Notes: a model not told the origin generated them from the sequence alone. 64,000 nt of DNA from Anaerolineae bacterium (GCA_022823945.1 JAJEBK010000030.1:1-64000); one strand, 5' to 3'; positions 20,673-30,461 are shown, counted from the first letter of the stretch. A program made the numbers and translations.

Positions 20673-20716
20673 GGTCATGCTGGGACAAGCAATTTGCGAG
20701 ATGCGCAGGTAAGCCG

Positions 20717-22468
20717 ATGACAAAAAACAGCCGCAAAATCCGCCGCCGCCCGACCAGCCGCACACGCGAGCGGGTGCTTGCGCGCCAGCAGCGCCGTCTC
20801 GCCGCGCAGGAAACCCGGCAGGCAAACCGCGAAGAGCACGCCTTCTTTCGCCGGCGCTTTCCAGCCTATGACGAAAACAATGCCGCGCATCGCGCTTTGG
20901 CCTGGCTCTTTTCCAGCCGCTCGCCCCTTGCCAAATTGACAACGCTGGTCACGATTTCGGTGTTGGTATTTTTCATCGGCAGTTATGTCGTCTCTGGGCG
21001 CATCTTCCCCAATGTTTATACACTCGGATTGCCGCTCAGCGAATTGACTCCCGAACAAGCCGAGCAAGAAATCTTGCAGCACTGGCAGCTTGATGTGCAT
21101 ATTGACATCACAGTCGACGGCGAGCGCCTGCAAACGATGACGCCCGAAGCGCTGGGCTTGACCATAGACGCCGCGACGATGGCAGCAAGCGCAAAGGCGG
21201 CTGGCATCGCCGGCATTCCTTTCGGTTTGCACATCGCCCCGGCGGTCGGGGTCTCGCATGCCAAAGCGCAGTCGGTGCTGCTGGATATGACCGAAGATAT
21301 CTTCTTGCGGCATTATGAAGCCGGCTACAAATGGTCGGGCGGCACGCTCATCGCGGTGCCCGGACGCCGCGGACGCCACCTGGATGTGACGGGCAGTTTG
21401 CAAAGTCTCAAAGATGACATCGTCAACATCGTTACCTATGGACAATTCGAATTGACTACGAATGCCATCAACCCAACTGTTCTGGACAGTTCGCCCTTCC
21501 TGGACGAGGCGCTGGTCTTGTTGGATAGCGGTCTGCGCATCCGTGGCTATGATCCTTTCATTGACCAGATGTTTTCGTTCAGCGTGACAGATGTGCAAGC
21601 GGCAGAATGGCTGACGGCGGGCGAAAATGGCTTGTCGGTGCGCGATGATGCCTTCCGCGAATTTATCGATGCTGAAAACAGCCGATTGGTAGTGGACGGA
21701 CGGTACATCGACGAGCTTGAGGCGATAGAAAAACTGCAAAACGCGCTCATAGACGGCAACCCGGATATTCTGCTGCGCTTGCGCTACTTGCCATCGAAGT
21801 ATCAGGTTGAGCGGCAGGACACGGGCATGTCTATCGGTCGCAAGCGCGGCATACCCTTTGAATTCATCGGCGCGGCCAACCCCACGGTCAATTGGAATCA
21901 ACTGGTCATCGGCCAAGAAGTGCAGGTGCCCACGCGCGACAGCATGGTCCCGGTCGATCCTGTTCCGCACAAGCGCATCGTCGTCGATCTGGAATCGCAG
22001 TGGCTGTTGGCATTCGACAATCGCCAGTTGGTCTTCAGCTGGCCGATCTCATCGGGGCGCGAGCAGGCGGAGACATATCCGGGCATCTACCAGATCCTGA
22101 CACACAACGAGGTGGCGTCTGGCGGCAGTTATGCGCTGTGCAACGAAGCCGGCACCAATTGCAGCCACTGGAAGATGAAGTGGTTCATGGGCATTTATGA
22201 AGTTGTGCCTGGCTTGATGAACGGCTTTCATGGCGCGGTGGAGCTGCCCAATGGCAACTTCCTGGGTGGCGGCGGCGTTTACGAGCCGACCACTTTCGGC
22301 TGCATCATGTCGCTGGATGCCAAAGCCGAGCAGCTCTATCGCTGGGCAGAAATGGGCACCATGGTAGAAATCGTGTCCGAGCACTTTCAGCCCGAAAGCG
22401 ACCTGGCAAAATACGGGCTGGAATTCATCAGCACGATTGATACGACATACCGCCCCATTTCGGCATAA
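20717..22468 (+). CDS. Membrane-anchored L,D-transpeptidase-like protein (YkuD domain)
   Basis: 583 residues. A basic cytoplasmic arm (~1-75) leads to one membrane segment (TTLVTISVLVFFIGSYVVSG). Two repeat-like extracytoplasmic domains with VDGERLQTMTPEALGL-type strands follow, resembling the peptidoglycan-binding domains found before YkuD. A LysM-like stretch (NPTVNWNQLVIGQEVQVP) precedes the catalytic domain: IVVDLESQWLLAFDN, the His in NGFHGAVE, and the Cys in TTFGCIMS. In classical enzymes the Cys motif is SHGC; here Phe replaces that His. It probably forms 3-3 peptidoglycan crosslinks or anchors proteins outside the membrane. Confidence 0.82.
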   Translation: MTKNSRKIRRRPTSRTRERVLARQQRRLAAQETRQANREEHAFFRRRFPAYDENNAAHRALAWLFSSRSPLAKLTTLVTISVLVFFIGSYVVSGRIFPNVYTLGLPLSELTPEQAEQEILQHWQLDVHIDITVDGERLQTMTPEALGLTIDAATMAASAKAAGIAGIPFGLHIAPAVGVSHAKAQSVLLDMTEDIFLRHYEAGYKWSGGTLIAVPGRRGRHLDVTGSLQSLKDDIVNIVTYGQFELTTNAINPTVLDSSPFLDEALVLLDSGLRIRGYDPFIDQMFSFSVTDVQAAEWLTAGENGLSVRDDAFREFIDAENSRLVVDGRYIDELEAIEKLQNALIDGNPDILLRLRYLPSKYQVERQDTGMSIGRKRGIPFEFIGAANPTVNWNQLVIGQEVQVPTRDSMVPVDPVPHKRIVVDLESQWLLAFDNRQLVFSWPISSGREQAETYPGIYQILTHNEVASGGSYALCNEAGTNCSHWKMKWFMGIYEVVPGLMNGFHGAVELPNGNFLGGGGVYEPTTFGCIMSLDAKAEQLYRWAEMGTMVEIVSEHFQPESDLAKYGLEFISTIDTTYRPISA

Positions 22469-22571
22469 TCGCTCTGCCGGTGTTTCTCTTCCCTCGCGAT
22501 AAGGCGTATCGCTGATTTGCGTTGCCTGCGGTAAAATGCAGGTTTGTTGCCAGTGACAGCGAGGCGAAATC

Positions 22572-24449
22572 ATGAGCGAAGCGTATGGTACCTGGAAGAG
22601 CCCGGTCAGCGGCGCATCGATAGCCAGTGGCGTCAGCTTGCGCGATGTGCAATGGGATGACGCTGGCGAAACCCTGGTGTGGTGGGAAAACCGTGAGAAG
22701 ATCGGCGTTCTTGTGGCGCAAACGGGCACAGACGCCCCGCGAGATTTGACCGACGCGGCATTGAATGTGTCGGGCGCGGTTGGCTATGGTGGCGGCGCGT
22801 TCACAGTCGGGGCCGGCAGCGTCGTCTTCGCCACCAAGAGTCGTCTGTATCGCCAGTCGCTGGCTGGTGGCGCGGCGCTCGCGCTGACTCCTGAATTCGG
22901 CAGTTGCGCCTCGCCAGCCCTGTCAGCCGATGGCCGTTGGGTCGCCTATGTGCACAGCTATGAGCATGTAGACGGATTGTCTATCGTCGATGCGGAGGGC
23001 GCGCATTTTCCTCGCAAGCTGGCTTATGGCACCGACTTTGTCATGCAGCCGGTGTGGCACCCGGCCGGCCGGCACATCGCCTTTGTGGCTTGGAACCACC
23101 CGCAAATGCCCTGGAATGGCAGCGAACTGCGCCTGGTCGAGCTGGCTTTTGACGCTTCGGGCTTGCCTTATGCGCAGGACATTGTCACTTTGACAGGCGA
23201 CACAGCAACAGCCATTTTTCAACCCGCCTTTTCGCCCGATGGCCGCTATCTGTCTTATATCAGCGATGCCAGTGGCTGGGGCCAGGTCTATCTTTATGAT
23301 CTGGCTTCGCAGCGGCATATCCAGTTGACTCGGGCGGAGGCGGAACACGGCACGCCAGCCTGGGCGCAAGGCATGCGGACTTATGGCTGGTCCAGCGACA
23401 GCCGCGCTATCTTGACTTTGCGCAACCAACGCGCCTTCTTCAGTTTGCAGCGCTGCGATGTGGAATCGGGGGATTGCGAAACAGTCGCTGGCTTGGACGA
23501 ATACAGCGAAATGGAGCAGATCAATGTCGCGCCCAAGACCGATGCCATCGCCATGATCGCTTCGTCATCGTTGATCCCGCCGCGCGTGATTTCGCTGCGC
23601 GGGCAGGGCAGCCTGCAAATCCATCGCCGGCGCGGGGCAGAGAATCTGGGCGCAGACCAGCTTTCCGCGGCTCAGGCGATCACCTGGTCGGGCGACGATG
23701 GCGGTTCTGTGCATGGTCTCTATTATCCACCTGCGCTGCGAGATTCGCCGCCGGCTGGCGCGCCACCGCTAATTGTCAACATTCACGGCGGACCGACTTC
23801 GCAACGTTACGCCGGCTATTCCAGCGAAGTGCAGTTTTTCACCACGCGCGGGTATGCTGTGCTGCAAGTTAATCATCGTGGCGGCACCGGCTATGGCAAA
23901 GCCTATATGAACATGCACCGCGGCAACTGGGGCGTCTATGATGTCAGCGACTCGCTGGCTGGCGTCAACTATCTGGCGCAGGCGGGGCTGGCGGACGGCA
24001 GCAAAGCAGTCATCATGGGCGGCAGCGCGGGCGGTTTCACTGTGCTGCAATCGTTGGTCGAGCATCCCGGCTTCTACAAGGCGGGCATCTGCTCTTATGG
24101 AGTCTCGAACCAGTTTGGCTTGTTGATGGACACGCACAAGTTTGAAGAAAGGTATACCTATTGGCTGCTGGGCGAACTGCCCGAAGCGGCTGCGCTATAT
24201 CGTCAACGTTCGCCAGTTTTCCACGCCGACCAGATTGTCGACCCCATCATTGTCTTTCAAGGCACAGACGATGTGGTCGTTCCGCAAGACCAGTCGGACA
24301 GCATCGTCGCCTCGTTGAAGCGGCGCGGCATCCCGCACGAATATCACTTGTTTGAGGGCGAGGGGCATGGCTGGCGGCAGGCGGCGACAATCGAAACTTA
24401 TTACAACGCCATCGAGCGCTTCTTGCTGCAGCATGTCATTTATGCCTAG
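22572..24449 (+). CDS. S9 family peptidase (prolyl oligopeptidase/acylaminoacyl-peptidase-like)
   Basis: 625 residues without a signal peptide, so probably cytoplasmic. The first ~370 residues form propeller-like repeats (SADGRWVAYVHSY, SPDGRYLSYISDASG, SSDSRAILTL). The alpha/beta-hydrolase domain contains INIHGGPTSQRY-type oxyanion sequence (IVNIHGGPT), the nucleophile Ser in MGGSAGGFT, Asp in FQGTDDVVVP and His in EGEGHGW. The family cleaves short peptides, often after proline or from acylated N termini. A single gene in its own unit, 27 bases ahead of the antiporter gene. Confidence 0.9.
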   Translation: MSEAYGTWKSPVSGASIASGVSLRDVQWDDAGETLVWWENREKIGVLVAQTGTDAPRDLTDAALNVSGAVGYGGGAFTVGAGSVVFATKSRLYRQSLAGGAALALTPEFGSCASPALSADGRWVAYVHSYEHVDGLSIVDAEGAHFPRKLAYGTDFVMQPVWHPAGRHIAFVAWNHPQMPWNGSELRLVELAFDASGLPYAQDIVTLTGDTATAIFQPAFSPDGRYLSYISDASGWGQVYLYDLASQRHIQLTRAEAEHGTPAWAQGMRTYGWSSDSRAILTLRNQRAFFSLQRCDVESGDCETVAGLDEYSEMEQINVAPKTDAIAMIASSSLIPPRVISLRGQGSLQIHRRRGAENLGADQLSAAQAITWSGDDGGSVHGLYYPPALRDSPPAGAPPLIVNIHGGPTSQRYAGYSSEVQFFTTRGYAVLQVNHRGGTGYGKAYMNMHRGNWGVYDVSDSLAGVNYLAQAGLADGSKAVIMGGSAGGFTVLQSLVEHPGFYKAGICSYGVSNQFGLLMDTHKFEERYTYWLLGELPEAAALYRQRSPVFHADQIVDPIIVFQGTDDVVVPQDQSDSIVASLKRRGIPHEYHLFEGEGHGWRQAATIETYYNAIERFLLQHVIYA

Positions 24450-24476
24450 AGGCGCCGGGTTTGCCGAGGCGGGCGG

Positions 24477-25448
24477 ATGATCGCCAATATCCTCATGCTG
24501 TTGGTTGGGCTGGCTGGCTTGTTTTATGGCGGCAACTGGTTGGTGCGCGGCGCGTCCAATCTGGCGCTGTCTTTTGGCGTATCGGCGCTCGTCATCGGCA
24601 TGACCATCGTCGCGCTTGGGACATCCATGCCCGAGCTGCTGGTGAGCGTGCAAGCGGCGCTGGCTGGCAAAAGCGACCTGGCGATCGGCAATGTGATTGG
24701 CTCCAACATCGCCAATATCGGTCTGATCCTGGGCGCGACCGGCTTGATCACGCCACTGATCGTACAGGCGATTTTGCTGCGGCGTGAAATTCCCCTCATG
24801 ATCCTCATCTCCATTGGCACATTTGCCCTGGTTGCCGATGGACAAGTCAGCCGGCTGGATGGCGTTGCGCTGCTGGCGGGCTTCGTGATATTTAACCTGT
24901 TCTTTTATTTTCGCGCGCGGGCTGAGCGAAAAGCGCGTGAAAAACCGGACGTGGAACCAGCTGCCTCTACAGACAAGATCAGGCGCTGGCGCGAGCTGGC
25001 ATTCTTGGTCGCGGGGATCGCCATGCTGTTGATCGGCTCGCGGCTGATGGTAGAAGGCGCAGTCAACCTGGCGCGCATGATCGGCATCAGCGAGCTGGTC
25101 ATCGCCATCACTTTGGTGGCATTTGGCACTTCGCTGCCCGAGCTGGCGGCATCGCTTTCGGCAGCCTGGCACAAAGAAACTGACCTGGCTATCGGCAATA
25201 TCGTCGGCTCGAATATCGCCAACCTGCTGTTGATACTGGGTGTGACAGCGCTCGTACAGCCCATCCCGGTCGACCGTGGCGAAGTGCAGTTGGAATTCGC
25301 GGTGATGGTCGCTTTCGCGGCTCTGTTGATCCCCTGTGCCAGCAAGCAAATACTGAGCCGGCGGGCGTCGCTGGTCTTGCTGCTGGCTTATGTCGGCTTC
25401 GTCATCTACAGCCTGGCATCGGGCAGCGCGCCCAATCTGCTACAATAA
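24477..25448 (+). CDS. Calcium/sodium antiporter-like protein (CaCA family, YrbG type)
   Basis: 323 residues with two homologous halves of about five membrane segments each. The alpha-repeat signatures are ALGTSMPELLVSVQAA with GNVIGSNIANIGLILG in the first half, and AFGTSLPELAASLSAAW with GNIVGSNIANLLLILG in the second: the ion-binding regions of Na+/Ca2+ exchangers. The halves are joined by a short charged cytoplasmic loop (~142-170). It exchanges cations across the cytoplasmic membrane; ion specificity is not decided by sequence. The start has GAGGCGGGCGG upstream. Confidence 0.9.
   Translation: MIANILMLLVGLAGLFYGGNWLVRGASNLALSFGVSALVIGMTIVALGTSMPELLVSVQAALAGKSDLAIGNVIGSNIANIGLILGATGLITPLIVQAILLRREIPLMILISIGTFALVADGQVSRLDGVALLAGFVIFNLFFYFRARAERKAREKPDVEPAASTDKIRRWRELAFLVAGIAMLLIGSRLMVEGAVNLARMIGISELVIAITLVAFGTSLPELAASLSAAWHKETDLAIGNIVGSNIANLLLILGVTALVQPIPVDRGEVQLEFAVMVAFAALLIPCASKQILSRRASLVLLLAYVGFVIYSLASGSAPNLLQ
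25441..25446 (+). promoter_or_regulatory. Extended -10 promoter for the second metallo-hydrolase
   Basis: TGCTACAAT contains an extended -10 (TGn) and TACAAT at 25441-25446, overlapping the end of the antiporter gene. No clear -35 at 17 bases. Confidence 0.45.
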
Positions 25449-25481
25449 CAGCGGCGACAACCCGGCAAACAGGAAACGACC

Positions 25482-26507
25482 ATGGCGCAAATTCCGCCAG
25501 TTGCGCATTTTCGCAGCAGCAGCGGCGTCGATATCTATCAATTGCCCATGCTGCTCTTTCCGCCTGATTTCAGTGGGAATGCCTACTTGCTGGATGGCGC
25601 GGGACCGCTCACCCTGGTCGATACTGGCTCGGGCATGCCACAGAGCAACGCCGACCTTCTGGCTGGCTTCCAGGCTTTGCGCGAGCGCTTTGGCAAGTCT
25701 TATGCGCTGGGAGATATTGAGCGCGTCATCCTCACGCACGGGCATATCGACCATTTTGGAGGGCTGGCATTTGTGAAGTCGCATGCTAATGCCGAAGTCG
25801 CCATTCACGAACTGGATCGGCGTGTGCTGACCAATTATGAAGAACGGGTGGTGGTCGCGACCAAGGCGCTGGGCATCTATTTCGAGCGCGCTGGCATCGA
25901 TCCCGAGCGCCGCGACGAATTGTTCGCCATGTACGGCTTCGCCAAGCAGCATGTCACTTCTATCGAGGTCGATATCAATCTGCTGGACGAGCAGGTGCTT
26001 GACGGCTTGGAGTTCATTCACACGCCGGGACATTGTCCGGGCCAAGTCTGCATCCGCCTGGGCGATGTGCTGCTGAGCGCCGACCATGTCCTTTCGCGGA
26101 CGACCCCGCACCAATCGCCCGAAAGCATCACACACTACATGGGCTTGGATCATTATGCCGATTCCCTGCGCAAGCTGCTAAAAGTCCCGGGCATTCGCCT
26201 GGCGCTGGGCGGGCACGAAGACCCAATAGATGATGTGTACAGTCGCATCCAGGCAATCCGCGCCAGCCACAACCGCAAGCTCGAGCGCATCCGTACTATC
26301 CTGCGCGAGCAGGGCAAACCCATGACCATCAGCAAGATATCCGCAAAAATGTATCCCGATGTGATGGGGTATCATGCGTTGTTGGCGCTGGAAGAAGCCG
26401 GCGCGCATATTGAATATCTCTATCAACACGCCCAATTGCGTATCGCCAACTTGCGGCAATTTGAACGCGAAGAAAATCCCGCCATTTTGTATGAGCTTTG
26501 GGAATAG
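25482..26507 (+). CDS. MBL-fold metallo-hydrolase with C-terminal winged-helix extension
   Basis: 341 residues; ribosome-binding site AGGA before the ATG. The zinc motif LTHGHIDHFGG is followed by THTPGHCPGQ-like sequence (HTPGHCPGQVCIRLGDVLLSADHVL), giving the standard glyoxalase II-type ligand set. The C-terminal ~80 residues (NRKLERIRTILREQGKPMTISKISAKMYP) look like the winged-helix tail of LACTB2-like MBL hydrolases. Those proteins have endoribonuclease or thioesterase-like roles; the activity here is not decided. No operon partner: repeat copy C follows. Confidence 0.83.
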   Translation: MAQIPPVAHFRSSSGVDIYQLPMLLFPPDFSGNAYLLDGAGPLTLVDTGSGMPQSNADLLAGFQALRERFGKSYALGDIERVILTHGHIDHFGGLAFVKSHANAEVAIHELDRRVLTNYEERVVVATKALGIYFERAGIDPERRDELFAMYGFAKQHVTSIEVDINLLDEQVLDGLEFIHTPGHCPGQVCIRLGDVLLSADHVLSRTTPHQSPESITHYMGLDHYADSLRKLLKVPGIRLALGGHEDPIDDVYSRIQAIRASHNRKLERIRTILREQGKPMTISKISAKMYPDVMGYHALLALEEAGAHIEYLYQHAQLRIANLRQFEREENPAILYELWE

Positions 26508-26538
26508 GCAACTTCTTCCGCTTCTCCCAAAATGTCAA

Positions 26539-26683
26539 TAGGATAACCAAGCCCCCACCCCAAGCCCCTCCCCCAAAATGAGGGAGGGGCTTCAAAACAT
26601 ACTGAATCGCTGAAAAACTCCCTTTCCCTCGTACTGGGGGATGGGGGGTTATCATATTCACAAAATTCGCCACTCCCCTGATA
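26539..26683. repeat. Dispersed G/C-rich palindromic intergenic element, copy C
   Basis: CCCCCACCCCAAGCCCCTCC pairs with GAGGGAGGGGC, followed by a second arm pair (CTCCCTTTCCCTC / GGGGGATGGGGGG) and the tail TTATCATATTCACAAAATTC. The tail differs at one base from the equivalent stretch of copy A. It occupies the 273-base gap before the RDD gene. Confidence 0.7.
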
Positions 26684-26780
26684 CACCCGATTTTGACGCA
26701 AGGGCGCATTTCAGTGTAAACTGGGCGGTGGAAGCGTGGTTTTCTCGGCTGCGCGCAACAGAAACAGGAAGGAAGATGCC

Positions 26781-27245
26781 ATGGGCAAGAAATCGAAACA
26801 GGCTGCCGCCGCCAACACTACGCACGAACTCGCTGGCATCGTGCCGCGCATTTTGGCTGGCATCATTGATGGATTTTTGCTGCTGTTGCTCATGCTGTTG
26901 GCGCTGGCAGCGATTTCATCCAGTGGCGATCTGCTACCGGTCCTGGCGAACTTCTGCAGCCTGGCGGTGCCTGTCTTCTATTATTGGTACTTTTGGACGC
27001 GCCGCAATGGCCAGACGCCGGGCAAGTTCGCGCTGGGCATCCGCGTCGTAAAAGCCGATGGCACGCCTATCAGCGATGTTGACGCCGTCATCCGCGCTAT
27101 TGGCTATCAGGTCAGCGCCGTGTTCTTCGGGCTGGGTTATCTGTGGGCATTGATCGACCGCAAAAGTCAAGCCTGGCACGACAAGCTCGCGCGCACTTAT
27201 GTCGTCCGCAGCCAGACACAGCGCCGCATGGTCGATATTGGCTGA
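26781..27245 (+). CDS. RDD family membrane protein
   Basis: 154 residues from the ATG at 26781, with GGAAGGAAG upstream; a longer frame from 26736 lacks such a site. The RDD signature is recognisable: the Arg in VPRILAGIIDGFLLLLL with the following Asp, then RRNGQTPGKFALGIRVVKADG and a final LIDRKSQAWHDKLARTYVV. Three membrane segments. RDD proteins occur widely and some have been linked to ion transport; the role here is unknown. It precedes the TPR gene by 30 bases and may be co-transcribed with it. Confidence 0.85.
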   Translation: MGKKSKQAAAANTTHELAGIVPRILAGIIDGFLLLLLMLLALAAISSSGDLLPVLANFCSLAVPVFYYWYFWTRRNGQTPGKFALGIRVVKADGTPISDVDAVIRAIGYQVSAVFFGLGYLWALIDRKSQAWHDKLARTYVVRSQTQRRMVDIG

Positions 27246-27275
27246 GAGCCACTGTCGCAAGCTGCCGAGCTGACG

Positions 27276-27806
27276 ATGACGAAGCTGGCGCAATGGCTGG
27301 GCATCTCGCGCTACCGGGCGGATGAGCGCTATTTGCTGGCGCTGCGAGCCTTCAGCCAACGCGATTTAGGGTCTGCGCAAGCCAACATGGCCGAGGCGCT
27401 GGAACTGCTGCCCGGGCACGCCGAATACCACGCCGTGCAGGGTTTCTTTGCGCAAGAGGACAAGTCGCTGGAACATGCCGAAGCTTGTTACGAGCGCGCC
27501 ATCCAGTTGAATGCCTACGAGATGCTGGCCAATTATGGGCGGGGCAGGCTCGCTTATCGCAACCGGGAATGGGGCGCTGCTGCCGATCACTTCGTCAATG
27601 CGTTGGCTGCCCAACCCCAACGACCGGAAACGCTCTACTTCTTGGCGATGACACAGCATCGGCTGGGCAAGAATGACGAAGCTATCCGTTGGATGGCTGC
27701 CGCCGCAGAACGATTCGCCAGCGCTGCCGACCGCCGCGAGCGCCACTGCCACAGTTGGCTGCGCGAATTCGCTAAACTCATCTCGACACAGACGGGGCAG
27801 TCATGA
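27276..27806 (+). CDS. TPR-repeat protein
   Basis: 176 residues with at least three tetratricopeptide-like helical pairs: ALRAFSQRDLGSAQANMAEALELLPGHAEY, FAQEDKSLEHAEACYERAIQLNA, and AAADHFVNALAAQPQRPETLYFLAMTQHRLGKNDEAI... as successive units spanning ~20-150. There is no signal peptide. TPR units mediate protein-protein contacts; the partner is unknown. Its stop overlaps the start of the amylase gene (ATGA at 27803-27806), so the two are coupled in translation. Confidence 0.75.
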   Translation: MTKLAQWLGISRYRADERYLLALRAFSQRDLGSAQANMAEALELLPGHAEYHAVQGFFAQEDKSLEHAEACYERAIQLNAYEMLANYGRGRLAYRNREWGAAADHFVNALAAQPQRPETLYFLAMTQHRLGKNDEAIRWMAAAAERFASAADRRERHCHSWLREFAKLISTQTGQS

Positions 27807-29422
27807 GCAAGGGATACCGCATAATCGCCGCCGCTTTGATCTGCTGTCTGCTGGGCATGGCAGAATTGCCCGCGCAGTCGCAGGCCAGCCAGCCGACCTA
27901 TTGGTGGAACGACCGTGTCTTTTATGAGGTCTTCATCCGCAGTTTTCAGGACAGCGATGGGGATGGCATCGGCGATATCCAGGGATTAATCTCGCGGCTG
28001 GATTATCTCAACGATGGTGACCCGAGCACCAGCGACGACCTGGGCGTCACCGGCATCTGGCTGATGCCGCCGGCCGAAGCACACAGCTATCACGGCTATG
28101 ATGTTACTGATTATTATGCGGTGGAAAGCGATTATGGCACGCGGGCAGATATGCGGCAGTTGGTGGCAGCGGCTCACGAACGCGGCATCGCTGTCATCGT
28201 TGACATGGTGCTCAACCACACCTCCAGCCGCCACCACTGGTTTCTGGGCGCGCGCATCGGCGATCCAACCTGGCGCGACTGGTATATCTGGCAGGCCGAC
28301 GACCCCGGCTATCGCGGTCCCTGGGGCGCTGTGGCTTGGCATCGCGCAGGTGGCGATTATTATTACGGCGTGTTTTGGGATGGCATGCCCGACTTGAATT
28401 ATCGCAATGCCGCCGTTACGCAAGAGATGCAACATGTAGCGTCATTCTGGCTGCGGGATATCGGCGTCGATGGCTTCCGGCTGGATGCGATCAAACACTT
28501 GATCGAAGCTGGTGAACGACAAGAAAACCTGCCCGAAAGCCGCCAGTGGTTGAGCAGCTATGAGGCGCACCTGGAAACAGTCAAGCCGGGCAGCTTCACA
28601 GTCGGCGAGATTTTTGGCGGTCCTTCCTTCGTTGTGGCGCGTTATATTGAGGAGCGCGCTATCGACATCGGCTTCGACTTCAAGCTGGCCAGCGAAATGA
28701 TTGAGGCGGCGTCGCGTGGCAGCAATCGCGATATCATCCGCGCTCACCGAGCGGCCATGCGCGATTATCCCTTTAATCAATTCGCTACATTCTTGACCAA
28801 TCACGATCAGAATCGGCTGGCGAATGCATTGCGCCAGAATGTCGGCCGCAACAAAGTCGCCGCTTCGCTGTTGCTGACAGGTCCCGGCGTACCTTTCCTG
28901 TATTATGGCGAAGAAATTGGCATGATTGGTACCAAGCCCGATGAGCGCATTCGCACGCCGATGCAATGGGATGATTCGCCTTTGGCGGGTTTTTCTGAGG
29001 CGGCGCGTCCTTGGCAGCCCCTGCAAGCTGCCGAGCATGTCGCCAGCGTCAATGTCGCGCGTCAGGCGAACGCTGCCGACTCGCTGTTGAGCCACTATCG
29101 CGACCTGGTGCATTTGCGCAACAGCCATGCTGCGCTGCGGCGGGGCGATTGGACTCATGTAGAAAGTTCCACGCGCGGCATTTATGCCTTTCTGCGCAGC
29201 CACGAGCAGGAGCGGCTGATGGTCATCATCAATCTGGATGATGAGCCAATTGCAGGCTTCGCACTCAGCTTGGCAGAAAGCGAGCGGGATTTGTCCGCGC
29301 CGACCTTGGCGTTTGGCAGTGGCGAACTCAGCGCGCCGGTTCTGAATGCTGCGGGCGGCTTCGATGCCTACGCGCCAATGCTCGCCTTGAATGCGCACAG
29401 CACGATCGTCCTGGCTTTTTAG
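27803..29422 (+). CDS. Exported GH13 alpha-amylase-family glucosidase
   Basis: 539 residues with a signal peptide (ALICCLLGMAELPAQSQA). The GH13 conserved regions are in order: VDMVLNHTSSRH (region I), GFRLDAIKHL with the nucleophile Asp (II), the acid/base Glu in FTVGEIFGG (III), and FLTNHDQNRL (IV). WWNDRVFYEVFIRSFQDSDGDGIGDIQG is typical of alpha-glucosidase/oligo-1,6-glucosidase and trehalose-synthase-like members. It probably hydrolyses alpha-glucosides outside the cell. The region PFLYYGEEIGMIGTKPDERIRTPMQWD is well kept, and the protein is full length for the subfamily. No sugar transporter lies next to it. Confidence 0.92.
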   Translation: MSKGYRIIAAALICCLLGMAELPAQSQASQPTYWWNDRVFYEVFIRSFQDSDGDGIGDIQGLISRLDYLNDGDPSTSDDLGVTGIWLMPPAEAHSYHGYDVTDYYAVESDYGTRADMRQLVAAAHERGIAVIVDMVLNHTSSRHHWFLGARIGDPTWRDWYIWQADDPGYRGPWGAVAWHRAGGDYYYGVFWDGMPDLNYRNAAVTQEMQHVASFWLRDIGVDGFRLDAIKHLIEAGERQENLPESRQWLSSYEAHLETVKPGSFTVGEIFGGPSFVVARYIEERAIDIGFDFKLASEMIEAASRGSNRDIIRAHRAAMRDYPFNQFATFLTNHDQNRLANALRQNVGRNKVAASLLLTGPGVPFLYYGEEIGMIGTKPDERIRTPMQWDDSPLAGFSEAARPWQPLQAAEHVASVNVARQANAADSLLSHYRDLVHLRNSHAALRRGDWTHVESSTRGIYAFLRSHEQERLMVIINLDDEPIAGFALSLAESERDLSAPTLAFGSGELSAPVLNAAGGFDAYAPMLALNAHSTIVLAF

Positions 29423-29490
29423 ATGGCGGCGGAACGAGATGCAAGCGACAGGCAGGGCGGTCAACTGCTTCGTATGAAAGTAGGCGACTG

Positions 29491-30393
29491 TTGGAAAACT
29501 TCATCGGCGAATTGATGGCGCTGGGCGCGGCGCTCAGTTTTAGCCTGGCATCGACCACTTATACGCTGGCTGGGCGCAAGTTTGGGGCGAGCGTCTCCAT
29601 GGCGCTGAGCCTGGTGTTTTCGCTGATATTCTTGCTGCCGCTGCACCAGGCTCTGTACGGCGAGTTGTTTCCGATGGCTGCGTCCGGGCAGCGCTGGCTG
29701 GTGCTGGGCGCATCGAGCCTGGCCGGTTTTGTGATGTCCGCGCTGTTTTTGCTGCGGGCTTTTCAAGCGATCGGTCCGCGTTTGTCCATGTTGATCGGCG
29801 CGACTTCGCCGATTTTCGCGGCGGTTTTGGCTTGGTTGCTGCTGGGGCAGAGCTTGCCGTCATACGCGGTTCTGGGCATTGCGCTCGTGCTGGGTGGGGT
29901 AATCACAGTTGTCTCGAGCGATGTGCGGCACAGCATCCAGAGCCGACACGCGGATTACAGCAAGGGTTTGTTGATGGCTTTGGCGGCCGCCGTCTTGCAG
30001 GGAACATCGTATGTGCTGATGTCCGAGGGCGTTGCCGATGATTTCCCTGTTATGAGCGCCAGCATCATGCGCACGGTCTTTGCTTTGGGGGTCTTGTGGG
30101 TATTGATCGCTCTGCGTGGCAAGCTGCGGCAGAACCTGCGGCTCATCGTTGACCAGCCGCGCGCTTTGTCGCTGATCGCGCTGGCCGCATTCACGGGTCC
30201 CGTGCTCGGCGCCACCCTGGTGCTGGCATCGCTGCAATTCACCAGCGTTGGCATTTCGTCCACACTGACTGGCACAACGCCGATTTTGATGATACCCATC
30301 GGCTTTGTGGTCTTTGGCGAACAAATCACCAGGCGCGCGATTGGCGGCACTTGTGTGGCGGTGGCGGGTGTGGCGCTGCTCTTCGCGTCCTAG
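29491..30393 (+). CDS. DMT/EamA family transporter
   Basis: 300 residues with ten hydrophobic segments and two EamA-like halves: the first ends near LGIALVLGGVITVV, the second near IGGTCVAVAGVALLF. The start is a TTG at 29491 with only a weak site (AAAGTAGGCGA); no ATG fits the first segment better. The family exports metabolites such as amino acids. Substrate unknown. It follows the amylase gene by 68 bases on the same strand. Confidence 0.8.
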   Translation: MENFIGELMALGAALSFSLASTTYTLAGRKFGASVSMALSLVFSLIFLLPLHQALYGELFPMAASGQRWLVLGASSLAGFVMSALFLLRAFQAIGPRLSMLIGATSPIFAAVLAWLLLGQSLPSYAVLGIALVLGGVITVVSSDVRHSIQSRHADYSKGLLMALAAAVLQGTSYVLMSEGVADDFPVMSASIMRTVFALGVLWVLIALRGKLRQNLRLIVDQPRALSLIALAAFTGPVLGATLVLASLQFTSVGISSTLTGTTPILMIPIGFVVFGEQITRRAIGGTCVAVAGVALLFAS

Positions 30394-30461
30394 CGCTGGC
30401 TTTTCATTTGCGGCGTTGCCGGCTTGCTCAGCGCTTTTTCGCCGTCCACGCGCGGCTGCGC

